A stretch of DNA of 64,000 nucleotides from Cercospora beticola (GCF_033473495.1 NC_088935.1:434001-498000), one strand, 5' to 3'. Shown: positions 10,983-23,468, counted from the first letter of the stretch. Numbers and translations: made by a program. The notes: generated from the sequence alone by a model not told the origin.

Positions 10983-11797
10983 GTCCGTCGTTCACGTCCT
11001 CCCAGGAAGTGGTAAAGAAGACATGGAGATGTCGCCTTGTCGTGTCCACAGTTGAAGGCTGGCATCAAGAGGTTGGCATCCGCTGATGCATATGCTGGGA
11101 AGCATGATGGCATAGTCGAGGCGTCTGCGAAATCACCGCTGCACACTCCGCAGCGTGCGTAGACACTCGGAAGGGTGTCTCGGGGTTCTGTAGGACATTC
11201 AATGCAATGCGCCTTGAGCTCTTAAGGTCATATCGGAACCAGTGCGTCCTTTCAACTTTGACCGTGATCCCATCCCCTCTGGCCAGCGTACGCCAGACGT
11301 CGCCCTCGGCAAACTTTTCCAATGTGTCTTTCATCCCCTACAGTGTATCCTACTCATGCAAAGCGTCGTGCGTCTCTTCCTCTGCAGCCGAAACATCCAA
11401 ACGCCTCTTCCAGCAGCGGCGCGGCAGTGCATCCAACCCGGAGCCAACACGCCCATTCGCTTGCCTCGGACCGCCGTGATGCACATCTGGGAAGAGGATG
11501 CTTTCCCAGCAGCGCGTCACCTCCCGACAGCTAAAGCAGTCGGAAGGTCGTGGCCGGCAGTTGGCTAGAAAGACGAAGCGTCAGGAACAGTGCCGCGATG
11601 CAACGTGAGCTAGCGCCCGATGAGCCCCAACTAATCGGCCGTCTTCCACCATCAAACTTCGCTTAGAAGCATGACGGGGTTTTTGATTAGAATCGGCCTC
11701 CATCGGTGATCGACCGACGTGCTTTTCCCGCCAGAACGCGCTCCCGCACAGAAGAAACATCACCGAAAGAGAACACTTACTTGACAGCACCGCCATC
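10983..11797. other. Gap holding a possible pseudogene and the COX19 promoter
   Basis: The minus strand carries the possible pseudogene listed separately at 11065-11588. The last 200 bp form the COX19 upstream region. No other feature seen. Confidence 0.5.
11065..11588 (-). pseudogene. Possible decayed gene with two in-frame TAG codons
   Basis: One minus-strand frame stays protein-like from about 11588 to 11065 and is broken only by TAG codons at 11350-11352 and 11338-11340. Upstream of the stops it reads RCWKRRLDVSAAEEE and then a helical stretch; downstream it starts again at an ATG (11332-11334) with MKDTLEKFAEGDVWRTLARG, followed by VKVERTHWFRYDLKSSRR. Both stops would be CAG glutamine before one C-to-T change, and would then lie within a continuous amphipathic helix. 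No initiating ATG is visible at the upstream end. Alternatives: an intron ending at the second TAG (its AG is a possible acceptor), or chance. No family recognised. Confidence 0.35.
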
Positions 11798-12139
11798 ATG
11801 TCGACATTTGGAGGACCAGGAGGCCGCACGACCTTTAGCAAACCTACGCCACCGGAACGAGGCAGTTTCCCGCTCGACCACGAGGCAGAATGCCAGCCCA
11901 TCATGAAGCAGTACTTGCGCTGCATCAAGTCCAAGCGTGGCGTCAATGATGAAGAGTGCAGGCAACTCAGCAAATCCTACCTGCAATGCCGCATGGACAG
12001 AAACTTGATGGCGCCGGATTCAATGCGCAATTTGGGATTTGGGGATGAAGATGAAAAGCAGGATGCAATGAAAGCGAAGGTCAAAGCGGAGCTGGACGCG
12101 GAAGAGAGAGCAAAGCAGAACAGCGCAGGGAAGAAGTGA
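11798..12139 (+). CDS. COX19: COX19, mitochondrial twin-CX9C cytochrome c oxidase assembly factor
   Basis: A 113-residue protein with a perfect twin CX9C pattern: Cys32/Cys42 (CQPIMKQYLRC) and Cys54/Cys64 (CRQLSKSYLQC), forming the CHCH hairpin. The N-terminus FGGPGGRTTFSKPTPPERGSFPLDH is characteristic of Cox19 and not of Cox17 or Cox23. In yeast, Cox19 sits in the intermembrane space, is imported by the Mia40 disulfide relay and cooperates with Cox11 in copper delivery to cytochrome c oxidase. The C-terminal extension is Lys/Glu-rich. Single exon, and the ATG is the only sensible start. Confidence 0.92.
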   Translation: MSTFGGPGGRTTFSKPTPPERGSFPLDHEAECQPIMKQYLRCIKSKRGVNDEECRQLSKSYLQCRMDRNLMAPDSMRNLGFGDEDEKQDAMKAKVKAELDAEERAKQNSAGKK

Positions 12140-14568
12140 TACGGCTTCGCTTCAGGGTGGCTATCAGAGCACGGGAGAGTCGGTCAACAGCACAAAGAGA
12201 CAACAGCTGCACTCCAAAAAGCAGAAGCCAAATCCCAGCTCGAGCAGAGATGCGGCATCGCGATACTCCACAATCTCCAGCTCACGCTCGGCACTCGCGA
12301 ACGCCATGATCCAAACGGAGAATGCCACTAGGACGTCCCACCGCCTCCGTCAACACATCACACGGCATCAGCAGCAGCAGCAGGAGTGACGAAACCCGCT
12401 CGGGCGGAACCGTGAGACCGACCACCTCGCCCCAAGCAAGGGATAAGCTGCAGAACGCACCCCAGCAACAGGCTTATCTGAACTACACGAAGGCGGTCTG
12501 ACTTCTCAGACATGAACATTTGGAATCGATATTCTTCTTTGAGAGCTTGCAGCAAATGCAACATCAACAAAAATTCGCGCGGCGGTCACCGAGCACTGGA
12601 ACGCGGCAAGAGAGCTATTTGGTCAGACGACGATATGTCGCTGCTAATGTGCGGTGAAGGAAGAGCGAGCACCCTTGGTCAGCCGACAAGCAGTAACTGA
12701 GACGCGTGTGAGAAAACACCGTGGCTTGCTGTGGCAGCGGGTGGCAGGAGCAACGATCCAGAACACGACCAACAGCAAGGTCCTCCACAACGACCAAAAA
12801 TCTTGATCTCCACAGCATCAAGTCTCACTCACAGTCTCGGTCGCTGGAATTCGGGCACCGGCCGTCGCCGTAACGGCAATCGCCAGCGAGGCGAGGCGGT
12901 GGAGAAACAGAGACACTCGCACGGCAGATTCCAGCAACGCTCGCAAATCCGAGAACGACCAACATACCACAAAAGTGTCGATGACAAGGATGAAGCTTCA
13001 CGCCAGACGACAAGATTACGAGGTGCCGAATGGCATTGTATCAGACTGCTACCCCCGAACCAAGTCAAGTCCAAGCATTTGACAGCCCGGACACAAGCCC
13101 TCGTGTAACTGTGGCGTTCTTGTCTCTGCAGAAGGAGAACTGTCGGCATGCGTGTCACTTGCTTGCGGATCGGAGGCTGGAGGAAGTGGTTGATTCGAGG
13201 CCAGTCATTGGGGTTGAGACAGATGGTTGTGAGGCGCGACTGGCCGTAGCCTCGATTTTGGGCAGAGCTGAAGATGGCTAAGTATCTTCGCCGTCGAGCC
13301 TTCATGATGGGTTACCGCAATACCACGTCGCATGACAATCGATAAACCTGCAGCTCTCGGACTCCCGATGTAGATGAAGTCGCAGCTGCTAGTTCGCCAA
13401 TGGCCATATGTCAAATACATCGACCAAGCGTACACATCCTTCACAGTCCTACTCGTGCAAGCAAAGAAAGTGAAAATGGAAAATTTGTCAGATTTATAGA
13501 TTCATTCTCGGCTACCCATTAAACAGATGATGATGTTGATGATGATAAGTCGCACAATGTACCAGCCAGTCATGCCACAATCTTCTCTCCATTCAAAAAA
13601 GACAAGTAGTGTGATTTTGAGAAAAAATCTTCTGCCTTGCTCTCAACAATTTCCATCAGTTTCGTTTGTTCAGTGGGAGTCCCATTCAGAAGTCTTTCTC
13701 TGCCATGCATGCATAATAAGTGGTAGTGTTGGTGTTGTGTGTCGTGTGGTGCCTCGTCCCGATGCAAGTAGTATGTCGAAACACATGGTTGATTGAACTC
13801 CCTCGCAAGCATGCAGAATCTCCCTTGTCCCCCCTTGCCATTCAGGCATCGCAGTTTAAATCAAGAGAACAACACAGTAGAAGGGTGTCTCAGGAAAATC
13901 GTGACAAATCAAAAACTCCATGGTAACGGCTCGTGAAAGTGTGCCGCGTTTGTTCGCAGGCTGTGATATGTGTGTCGTGTTCGAGACGCCGGACCCAAAC
14001 TCCAGGTATGCGCGCGGTCTGAGCAGACGCCAGACTCCATCAGTGCATTTGCCGGAATAGGTCGAAGCAGCGGGTCGTCGCGGTTGGGTAGCCGAGATCA
14101 TAGCCAAATAGTCGGAAGCAGTCATCAAAGCAAAAGCATATGGTGGTATCATTGGTGAGGAAAGCACAAAACCGAGAGATCCCATGTATCAGAATTCCGT
14201 GTAACACTAACGCCGCTGGTGTGGGTGGAAGATGTCAAAAGCACTCGTGAGGTAACATCATTGTCGCAAGCAGATGCCAGCAGCAGGTATCGAGTGTCGG
14301 TGGAAAGGGTGGTTGCATTGTGACAGCTGCTGTCACAGAGTGCGTCAGCACGCCCCGGTCTCTGGGTCCCTCATGCAAGGGGTGTAGCTCCAGATCAAGT
14401 GCTCGAGCAGATGTCGGTGTTACCCACCAGATCCGCTGGGATCTCGGCAGATGGCGGGGCTTCGAAGTTGAGGAAGTGCAGAAGTGGATCCACATTGTTT
14501 TGCACCTGTATTGGCGCCTGTGGGTACGCGAAGGTGTTGGGTTGTGGCAGGTAAGTGAAGTTGCCTCC
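12140..14568. other. Long intergenic stretch, no gene
   Basis: About 2.4 kb. Contains a short CAG-type microsatellite near 12368-12385 and GATGAT-type repeats near 13525-13545. The right part (13450-14568) is more AT-rich and probably includes the 3' UTR of the bHLH gene. Overlapping frames in 12.7-13.3 kb show no consistent protein. Confidence 0.5.
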
Positions 14569-16047
14569 CTATTGCATCTCCATACCAATACCAAACTCAT
14601 CTTCCTCCTTGGGGTCGATGTTCCAGTTGTAGCCTGCAGAGTCGTGCGACATACCGCTCGACATGCCACTACCGCCTGGACGGTAGCCTGGACTCAGAGC
14701 TGGGATCGTGAGGTTCTGCGGCTCGGAGTTGGCCACGCTGTCACCGTTGAGATTGGTGAAACCCGGCACTCGAAGACCTGAACCAGGCGCGCGTGTGTAG
14801 CCAGTAAAGCCGCCAGCGTCGCGGTGCTTGGTCAAGACTTCCAGGAATTCGGATGTCATGCGGAGCTCTTCTTCAGACGCCTCGAATGGCCACTGACCGC
14901 CAAGTTCCTGCACATACTTCTTGAGCTGCTGCTCTTGGCTGAGCTTGAGGTGCATGAACCAGACCATGTCTCGTGTCCAAGCCACGGAACCGTTCAAGAT
15001 GTCGCCTTTGTTGGGACCCTTGTCTTTCTCCTCGAGTGGTAGACCCTGGGTGATGTTGCCAGCGGCTCTACGAGCTGATGTGCCAAGCAAGGAAGCGTTC
15101 GGCGGTGACATGCCCGCATTTGCGATGGATGGCGAAAGTGGAGCGTTAGTCTGCAGATGCTTGCGCACCTTCTCGTCTTCGAGTCTGTGCTGTGGCACCA
15201 ATGTACCGAGATCTTGAATTCGCTCATTGATGTTGTCGCGGCGACGACGCTCGACCATGTTGTGGGACTCGCGTCTCCGCCGACGCTTCGCTTCCTGCGT
15301 GGTGGAAGGTGCTCCGAAACCGGGTTCCATCTTTGTCGGTAGACTCGATGCAACCTTGTGATGGTGGGTACCTCTGAGGACGGCCTCGATTTGCGGGTGC
15401 TGTGGTTGACCGTTTGGTGATGGGAATGGTGATGATTCGCCCCAGCTGTGACCGCTTGGTGTGCTTTCCCAGCCGTTACCCATGGAACTGTGTTGTCGGT
15501 GGTTGATCTGTTGCATGCCAGGGTGATTCTCGTCATTGACAGTCAGGTGTGCCATGCCCGGCGTGTTGGGTGTGGCAGGTGACCGGGAGTCACCAACTTT
15601 TCGGTCAGCGCTCATGTGAGACTGTCGGAAGCCTTGGGCTTGTGTCGGCAGGCTGTGACCAAATTGCTGTTGGCCCGGTGCTGCCCGGAACTGCCCGTAG
15701 TTGAAGTCGTTGTTGAATGGCGACTGTATTGGTGCCCCGTCGGGAGTGTGCGAGAATGTATTGGGATGCGACATGTGCTGCTGTTGCAGGAAATTCTGGA
15801 ATTGCACGTCGCCACCGAACTGTGGCGTGCTGTCGATGTTGAGGTCGGCCAATTCGTCGTCAGCGATATATGAGGACGTCATGAAGTTGTTGCCGCCGCC
15901 GTTGGTCAAGTTCGCTGGATTGACGTTCATGTTGCCGCCTGACTGGGTCATGTGGTTGTGATTGTTGTAGTTCATGTATTGGTTGGAGTTGAAGTTGTTG
16001 AAGTCGTCTGGCTCAGACTTGATGAAGGGCGATTGCGTGCTCGCCAT
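14569..16047 (-). CDS. bHLH transcription factor with long loop (fungal E-box-binding family)
   Basis: A 492-residue protein from the preferred ATG (16047, MASTQSPFIKSEP). The frame stays open upstream to another ATG at 16248, giving 559 aa, but that extension contains a CCCACAG splice-acceptor look-alike and reads like 5' UTR. Residues 1-250 are Asn/Gln/Pro-rich, as in activation domains. The basic region and helix 1 lie at about 254-283 (KRRRRRESHNMVERRRRDN), with the Glu and Arg residues that contact CANNTG boxes. A loop of about 60 residues separates it from helix 2 (NKGDILNGSVAWTRDMVW, from about 346). A conserved WPFEASEEEL block follows. The architecture matches a conserved Pezizomycotina HLH regulator sometimes annotated GlcD gamma; targets are not deducible here. 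Confidence 0.85.
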   Translation of the reverse strand: MASTQSPFIKSEPDDFNNFNSNQYMNYNNHNHMTQSGGNMNVNPANLTNGGGNNFMTSSYIADDELADLNIDSTPQFGGDVQFQNFLQQQHMSHPNTFSHTPDGAPIQSPFNNDFNYGQFRAAPGQQQFGHSLPTQAQGFRQSHMSADRKVGDSRSPATPNTPGMAHLTVNDENHPGMQQINHRQHSSMGNGWESTPSGHSWGESSPFPSPNGQPQHPQIEAVLRGTHHHKVASSLPTKMEPGFGAPSTTQEAKRRRRRESHNMVERRRRDNINERIQDLGTLVPQHRLEDEKVRKHLQTNAPLSPSIANAGMSPPNASLLGTSARRAAGNITQGLPLEEKDKGPNKGDILNGSVAWTRDMVWFMHLKLSQEQQLKKYVQELGGQWPFEASEEELRMTSEFLEVLTKHRDAGGFTGYTRAPGSGLRVPGFTNLNGDSVANSEPQNLTIPALSPGYRPGGSGMSSGMSHDSAGYNWNIDPKEEDEFGIGMEMQ

Positions 16048-18906
16048 TTCGTCGTCGTCTAAGCCACTGTCAAAAGTGAACTCAATAGGTGAGTCGCGCT
16101 TGTCGTCGGCTTCCTTCGCTTGACTGTCGAAGGGCGGAAATATGGTCAAACTGTCTTTGGCTGTGGGAACACAAGTCAGCAATGCAATTCGCGAACATTG
16201 TTGGCCCAGCATCGACACGCCAGTGCCGCCGCGCAGTAACGCTTCCATGTGGCGAACAAGGTGAGGTCTAAGCAGATCTCATGTGAAGCCGCGGGAAAGG
16301 GCAGTAGAGATATAGTGGCGACTTACACGATGCAGGCATTCCTTGGTCGACAGCTCAAGCGCTCATACGAGTGTTTGCCGTGGCTCTTGTGTCCGCTTTG
16401 CCTGGTGACAGCGCGAGACTATCGTGGCAATGCGTGTGGCCGGTGTCGTGATAGGCCGCGAAGAGACCGGTGTGTATCCCTTCGGCCCTACTCTCTTGCT
16501 GCCCGCTGGTGCCGAGCGAGCTGTGGTGTGCGTGTCTGGGCCAGCAATAGGGCCGGACACGAGTGCGTCGCGAGCACGACGATCCTGCTCGATCCAATGG
16601 GCGATCGGATTCGCAGTGCACCGCAGCTGGTTGCCTGGTGCTCTGCAATGACGCAGCGCTCGCGCGTGCAGAGGTCGGGCGGGCAGGGCGGAGAATGGGA
16701 GGAGGAAGGAGCTCTGGACGAGGAGAGGAAGGTCAGCTACGTTCTGTTCTGGTCAAGTAATGCCAAATCACTCGCGGATGGCTGCAGTGGCATAAATGGC
16801 AGGTGCCGCCCAAAACAGACATGCACGACAGAGACACGGCCCACAATGTCTTCATGCAACGCCAAGCACCGCCCCAGATGGCTCGGTGCAGGAAGGCATT
16901 GACGTCTCTGAGGGCTGCGTCGGGTCGGCTTGCCGCGATGGAGTGTGGGAGTATGCTGGGTCGCCGTCCAGCAATGCGGTTCTCGCTCTGGCCGTCGTCC
17001 TGTTCAGGCCATCTCGGGTGCCGATAGCGGGCGCGGGGAGTCATACACGGAGGCCGCGGACCAGCACAAACGCTGCAAAGAAAGGGAGGCAAGGCACACT
17101 CACCGTCGCTGCTCCTTCGTTCGGTCGATGGCCTGCGGGCTGCCTGCAGTGGTGAGCAGGTCGCAGTGGCGATGGTTGGTGCAGCTCGCACGTGCAAGCG
17201 GATAGGTGCGTTGCGAGCTTCGTGAAGTCGAAGGGAGATCGGGGGTTCGATGCGGATCTTCTGGATCGCGTCCAGCTGTCGTCTTAACGGATGCGACACC
17301 GAGTACCTCAGCGGCGAGGTCGAGGGCAATCACCCCGTGCAGCGCTTAACGGCGGCTCTCGAGCACAAAGAGGCAGAGAGAGAAAAGTGTCTCTGATATG
17401 CGCTCGTTTGTGCGACGTCGCGACAAAGTGTCGGTGCTGGGGGCGTAGTGTCGCGCTAACTAGTGATTGTGAGGGGCAAAGCGCAGCGCCCGCAATGATC
17501 GGCCTTTGTGGGCTTGGTGTAACAGGACTGTCAACCTTTGTATCAAAGGACGCGGGCCCTGTGCGCCAGCAGACGAGCGCGACAAAGGAAGAAGATGGGG
17601 GTGGGAGAGTGGGCGATGGGCGCGAGGCAGCGTGTTCGGAAGCCGGTGAGACGGTATGGCGTCGTTTGCGCTTCCGTGCAGGCTCGTCCAAATGGCGGTG
17701 CACGGAAAACGGCGATGTCGCTTGACGCGCTTGCTTGGGACTATGGGATGCGATTCGCGTATGTCAAGGTTGGCTGTTCGGCTGTACGTGGTACGGGGCG
17801 AGCAGCGACCAATTGCGACAAAGTATATCGGCGCGGTCAGGGAAGCAGGATGATGATAGCAGCAGCGGCACCAGCAGCAGCAGAAACGGCGGCGATACGA
17901 TGCGGCGGAGCGCTGTCCTATGTACTCCATCGCCCTCGCCGCCAAGGCCTCCTCCAACGACCGCTACTTGTGAACGGCTGCCATCCTGTTCCACATCTGC
18001 CCTCCCTCACGATGACCAATGAGTCATGTTGGCCTCCACTCCCTCCGCGCTCGACACACGCAGCGCCCGTGGACGCGTCCCAGGCTGCTGGAAACGGAGC
18101 CTCGCTTGCCGGATCTTGGTCCATCGATGGTGGTCGTCGTTATGGGAGCTTCAGCCACATCCACAGCAACGGACATCACACACAATGACAGCTCGCACAC
18201 GCCGCGCCATGCCCTACATTCTTGACGCCGCCGCGACGCCCGCTGCATCGGGCTATTGCACTGGCTGCGCGGCCTCCAGGACCAGGTGAGATGGAGCCCT
18301 TTGAGCGCGAGGTGAAACCGATAATCAGTAGCCTCGCTCGCGGCTCGGGCGAGAGCACCCACCTGCTCGCTGCCACCTCCATTCGTCATAGTGGAATCGA
18401 GCAGGATCGGTATGCACATCACCCTGCGCACCAAGCGCGAACTCTGCTAGGCCCCTGTCTGCCCTCTTTTTGTCGCTGCGAGCTGCGAGCACAGCTGGGC
18501 TGCGAGCGTGGGTGGTGCTGTTCGGCTCGCAAACACCGAAACGTGCTGCCAAGCCTGCTGCTTCCGTCCCCGACCTGCGCTTGTGCTGTGCACCTCCTGG
18601 AGCAGCAAGTGCAAGCTGCCGTGAACGGCTCATCGCCATCCGCCAACATCCAGCAACCACCACAACACGATCTCGCTGCCTCGACGGCCCAGCCGCATCA
18701 TAGTGTCGCCATCTTATCGCCCACACCAGCGCCCGGCTCTCCACAATTCACGGCTGCGCCCCCAAGGCAGCACAATACCGCTGATCTCGCCATTCAAGTA
18801 CACCATTCGACCCTAGCTCAGAGCTCGCAAGCTCTCCACCGAATCTCAAACACGCTACGAGCACTGCACAAAGACGCGCAGAGTCCATTACGACACCCTC
18901 ACCACC
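16048..18906. other. GC-rich gene-free region upstream of two divergent genes
   Basis: About 2.9 kb between the bHLH factor and SFT2. Several long frames exist on both strands, as expected from high GC, but they overlap one another, are rich in Arg/Ala/Ser and show no domain. A CAG/GCA trinucleotide stretch lies near 17850-17885. Likely long 5' UTR or promoter sequence for both genes. Confidence 0.5.
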
Positions 18907-21029
18907 ATGGCCTCCTCGTCGTTCCGCGACAGCATGAACAGCCTGGGCTGGTCACGCCGCGCTGAAGAGCCCGTCAACACGAGCCCACAGAACCCAATCT
19001 TAGGCACTCTATCGAAGCTTAATCCATTTGGAAGCGAAGGCTATGTAAGGCTGCCTACTACGGAGGGCGAAGGGCCTGGCGCACCACTCCCCGCGCGGAC
19101 ACGAAGAGAAGAGGAAGAGGCGTGGTTTGCGCGTAAGTCATGATCATTGCACACCCATCGTCTGGCGAACATCTGCAAACATCTCCCGCACTGCTGCCCG
19201 GTCTGCCTCGTTGCAGCTCTGCACTGCTACAGCACGAGACACCCTCACCGCGTGGGGGCGCTCCGGCACTATGTCGCTCTCACAAAGGACCGCACGCAGT
19301 CGGTCTCGGCCATGCACAGCATCGCATATTGCAGCTGCGCCGGCGCGTTGCAAGAACCTGCTGTGTGATCGAGTGGAGTTCCTGCATCAGACTCCGACGT
19401 GCATGCGCCGCACAGGTCTTGCACTTAGCCTGCTTTCCGCGGTCATTCACGAAGCTTGCCCAGCCATAGCCAGCCGGGTAGCCCAGCCGAGACAATGGCT
19501 AACTCGTGCTCACAGTAAGTCGATGGGACCGTCTCCTACTTTTCGGTGGCTTGAATCTCGCTGCCATTGCCTTATTCGTCGTTTGCTTCACATTGCTGCC
19601 TATACTCAGCCTGAGACCACGCAAGTTTGCCATCCTGTACGTACCTCGCTTTCTTTCGTGTACTCATCATTACAAGCACTTCCCCCATGCTCAGCAAAAC
19701 TTATCCCCTGCTCGCTCGCGAGAAAGGGTGTACGACGGTCCCGCAGTGCCGACACTCTTCCAAGTATCGACACCGTCACTGCCGTCATCACTTGACGCAT
19801 CGAATCAATATTCACCATCCGAGCCACGAGGTGGGCGTTCGCAGTGTGCCAGAGCCGCGGCCACTTATGCACTGTGGATACGCCCGCCTGACCATCAGCT
19901 TAGTGCATCTGGGGTGCTTGCCGCAGCTCGAGCGAGCACTCCTGCAGCCGCCCGCTGCGAAGCTGCTCTGAAGCTCACGTCGATCTCCTGCACCTCGTTC
20001 ATCTATTCTGGACCTCATCCTGGTTGCGCATGAGCATCACTCAACTCAGTTGGCAATGCTCAACCGCCAGACTATACTAACGGCACCAAGCGCATCTCGC
20101 ACATACAACACGATAATGTTGCTGCATGAAAACACGCTAACTCGTGGTCAGATGGACGATGGCTTCAGTCCTCTTCTTGGGCTCGTGGGCGGTCATGATG
20201 GGGCCAGTGGTCTATGGTGAGCAATCGTCCCAAGTTTGCTGCTCCCTCCGCCACACCTTACGTCGCGTGCGCGTGCTTGAGCGATCAATCACAGTGCGCG
20301 GACGGGGGCCTGTGGTATCGCGAAGTACCTGCCTCGCGGAATGGCATCTCTTGCAGCCGGAATGCATGGGCATCACTCCATCAGGCGCTCGCTAACCGAA
20401 CGCGACAGTGCGCCATCTGGTCTCCCAAGAACGATTACCATTCACAGCCACCTACTTTGGCAGCATAGCGCTGACGCTGTACTTTGCGGTCGGAGTAAGT
20501 CTTGCATTTCTTCCCGGGTGCCGTTCTCCGGAGATTATACGCCCGTCGCCACACCACCACAACAACCACATCCAGGACGTCTTTGCGTCATCAACAATAT
20601 CTTTGTTGCGTGGATGCGATGTCGATCATGCGGTCGAACTACTGTCGACTTGTGGCGCTAGCCTCCAACCCGACCAGACCCTGTACCCTCCCGCACCATC
20701 CCGCTCGACCTTCTTATCCTACTCGCCTGCCCTATCTCACACCCCTTCCCTGCTTCGCCATCAACGCGAGCACTCCATCATGCCTGTTATTGATCGCTGC
20801 AACACTCTTCATTGGCTATGCTGTGTCGCAGACGCCTCACTCGAATACTCGTCGCTGACATATTCACTTCGCACAGCTCCGCAGCACCATCTTGACACTA
20901 TTCACATCAATCGTCCAGATCGTCGCTTTAGTCTGGTACCTCGTGAGCTACTTTCCAATGGGATCACAAGGTCTACGAATCGCGGCACAATTCGGAGGCA
21001 GCCGCATCAGCGCTGCACTCAACGGCTAA
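18907..21029 (+). CDS. SFT2: SFT2-family Golgi vesicle-transport membrane protein
   Basis: Five exons: 18907-19132, 19516-19636, 20152-20216, 20409-20494, 20877-21029. Together they encode 216 residues. Every junction keeps frame and has GT..AG ends. The N-terminal cytosolic part (FRDSMNSLGWSRR, then LPARTRREEEEAWFA) and four membrane helices match the fungal Sft2/Got1-like family: LLLFGGLNLAAIALFVVCF, then MASVLFLGSWAVMMGPVVY, then YFGSIALTLYFAVG, then a last helix ending LVSYFPMGSQGLR. Sft2 acts with the t-SNARE Sed5 in endosome-to-Golgi and intra-Golgi vesicle fusion. Introns are 383, 515, 192 and 382 nt, several times longer than elsewhere in this window. Confidence 0.92.
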
Positions 21030-23468
21030 GACGGCGCGAAGCGATGCAAAGCAGCAGATCACATCTATATACCACCACACGCGAAGCAAAGCGTATTAGC
21101 GTATGTATCAAGCAATGCATCCATCCACTCCAACTGCTCGTATTGCCCCCGTGTCTTGCTCTACTTGCTGATCGTCCGAAATCTTGCTTTCTGCACATGC
21201 ACACATTTTCGCTGCCGCTAGGCTGCACTGCTGATCAGGGTATCTGTTCTAAATGCCGCGACGCATTCGTGGCGCGGCTCTCTTACTATCAACGTTAGGC
21301 TTTCAGCTTTCAGCTTGTTTGCCACTCGCTGCGCAGCACATTCGTCGCAAGTTGGCAAGTGGCTCGATACGCAATTTGTCCAATACAGGAAATCGCCGCT
21401 TCGAGGCTTGACAGGGCTCCCAGATTCAGATTCAGCTTCAGCTTCAGCCAAAAGCTGACACTTACGCCACAGTGCTGACACGCATAGAACGTTTCATGCG
21501 AAAATTAAAAAGAAGGAAGCAAACAAACGTTTCGCGCTGTTGCAGCTGCAGCTGGTTTCGCATGAACTGCATCCGGGTCTAGACTCTTATCACCCTATTT
21601 TCCTAATGTCCCTAGAACTGTGGCTTTTTGGGATTCTAGAATTGCTGACGATGACTGCTTCTCAGCATGAACTGCGCGAGTTGCTGCTGATATCTCAAAC
21701 AGAGTCGACTTTTTGATTCCAGGTATTTGACTACAAGCTTGGGAGAAACCTGCTCAAAAGCTGCTATACTCTTGTTGCGATATCCTGGTTCCATCTGCGA
21801 GGAATAAGTTCTAAGTTCTACGCCGGTAGGACTTGACTTTCGAGTCGCATACTCAGTTGACCTACCTTTTGCGCTCGTTGGTGTTAACAACTCGAAAAGA
21901 AGCAATCATCTGATCACTCTTGTCATTCATAGCGGCAGAGAGCCTTGGACTTTGCACACACACTACTATTTTCAAGTCCGCGGCTCGTCGTGTGGCTCCT
22001 CCTCGCCGCGGCCTTAGTTATCGAGGCTGGAGTGTTCCAGCCTCAAAAACGCGAGATCAGATGACCCATTTTGGCCACTTGATACTTGGTATTACTTTTT
22101 GTGTGCCACACCTGTTGTTGTGAGTTGACGAGTTAGAGTGCGGAGTTGGCTAAGCCACGGGCGCTTACGAGTGGTTGATAGAAGAGGATGCATGGTCACG
22201 GGACTGGGTCAGTCTTGTACTTTGAACTTGTTTACGAAGAGGGACCGGAATTCGGTGTGAGGGTTCAAAAGTTGGGAGATGCGAGTTGGGAGGGAAGGGA
22301 CATGTGGTTGTATTGTTGGATGTGATGAGCGTGGGGGTGGGAGGTCGGGAAGAGGAGAGAGGAGGTAAGTTTTGGGGGAGATTGTATGAGCCGTGTTTAG
22401 ACGATTGAGCGGTGAGCGGTGAGTGTCGACGAAGGACATCTTGACAATGAGATGGGATGGGATGTGATGAGACGGGATGGCATGAGAGAAGGACGTGGTG
22501 GTGGTTTGCGACGACTTGTTCACCTTCGTCTCATTGTAAGCGAGATGTAGCGACCACACCACTCAACTCACCAGCACTCGTGAGACGGTATCCTTATCTT
22601 ACGCTGACAGATCCATATCATGACATTCTCGTCGTCTCGCATCGCTCGTTCAATCCTCCCCTTCCTCCTTCGCTTCTCATGGCAGGAAGCGTGTCATGGA
22701 TGACGACGATCATTGTAGGGCTGATTGCTGAAGCGAGCGATGTAGTCTCCAGGAAGTTGATCCCTCGAAAGAAACGAAATCCATCGCCGTTATAGCGAGC
22801 TTCCTTCGTCAGCTGTGGAACAGAGGTCTTCTTTTCGAATAAGCACTAGATATGGTGATGCTGCTTTAGGAAGGGAGAGGAGAATCACGCGCCCTGAGTA
22901 TCTGCGTACTTGTGGATGAGTATGGACATGCGGGAACGAGAGGGATTGAGACGAGGCGGCAAAATCAAGAAAGCCTCAACTGCTGATCACAGTGTAAGTT
23001 CCAAGTGACTTCTAAAGTCAAAACTTTTGCCCACATGGCAACTCACACTGCCTCAAACAGATCGGGCGCTGAGACCGCGTGTTAGTGACTGATTTCTGGT
23101 GAGCTCCTATTGAGCAAAATTGCTATTTCGACTCCATTCATAGCGGTACCAGAAGGCCTGAAGTCTCCGAAGTTGTCAAGCAACTAGAATCGAGCATAGC
23201 TTTTGGTCGCCACTGTCAGTTTGCTTCAAGAATGCTGGCGCGTTGTTGCGTAGTGCTTCGAATTCGCAACGTTTCAAGTTGCTGATGTCATTGGCTGAGT
23301 ATTTACCACGGATTTTGAGTCTTGTGGTCAATGTAACATAGTCATGGTAGGTTACCAGCTTTTCTAGTCGTCACTGAAGTATTAACCAGACCCAGATCCA
23401 AATTATCCCGCCAGATCAGCATCAAAGCAGCCAGCTGAGCCATGTATGGATGCGAATGCCTCAATCGC
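21030..23468. other. Intergenic, 2.4 kb, no firm gene
   Basis: A 76-codon ATG-initiated minus frame (22209-22439, Pro/Ser/His-rich) could be a small protein but has no recognisable feature. A degenerate GGGATG-type stretch lies at about 22450-22485. The P450 3' side is at the right end. Confidence 0.45.
21422..21449 (+). repeat. Short hexamer microsatellite
   Basis: Four tandem units of the form (A/C)TTCAG. Intergenic, no known role. Confidence 0.7.

Noticed and set aside
17538..18965. Long plus-strand frames (216 and 247 codons) as genes
   Set aside because: Overlapping frames in a GC-rich region, Arg/Ala/Ser-dominated, no domains, and they run into the true SFT2 start in another frame.
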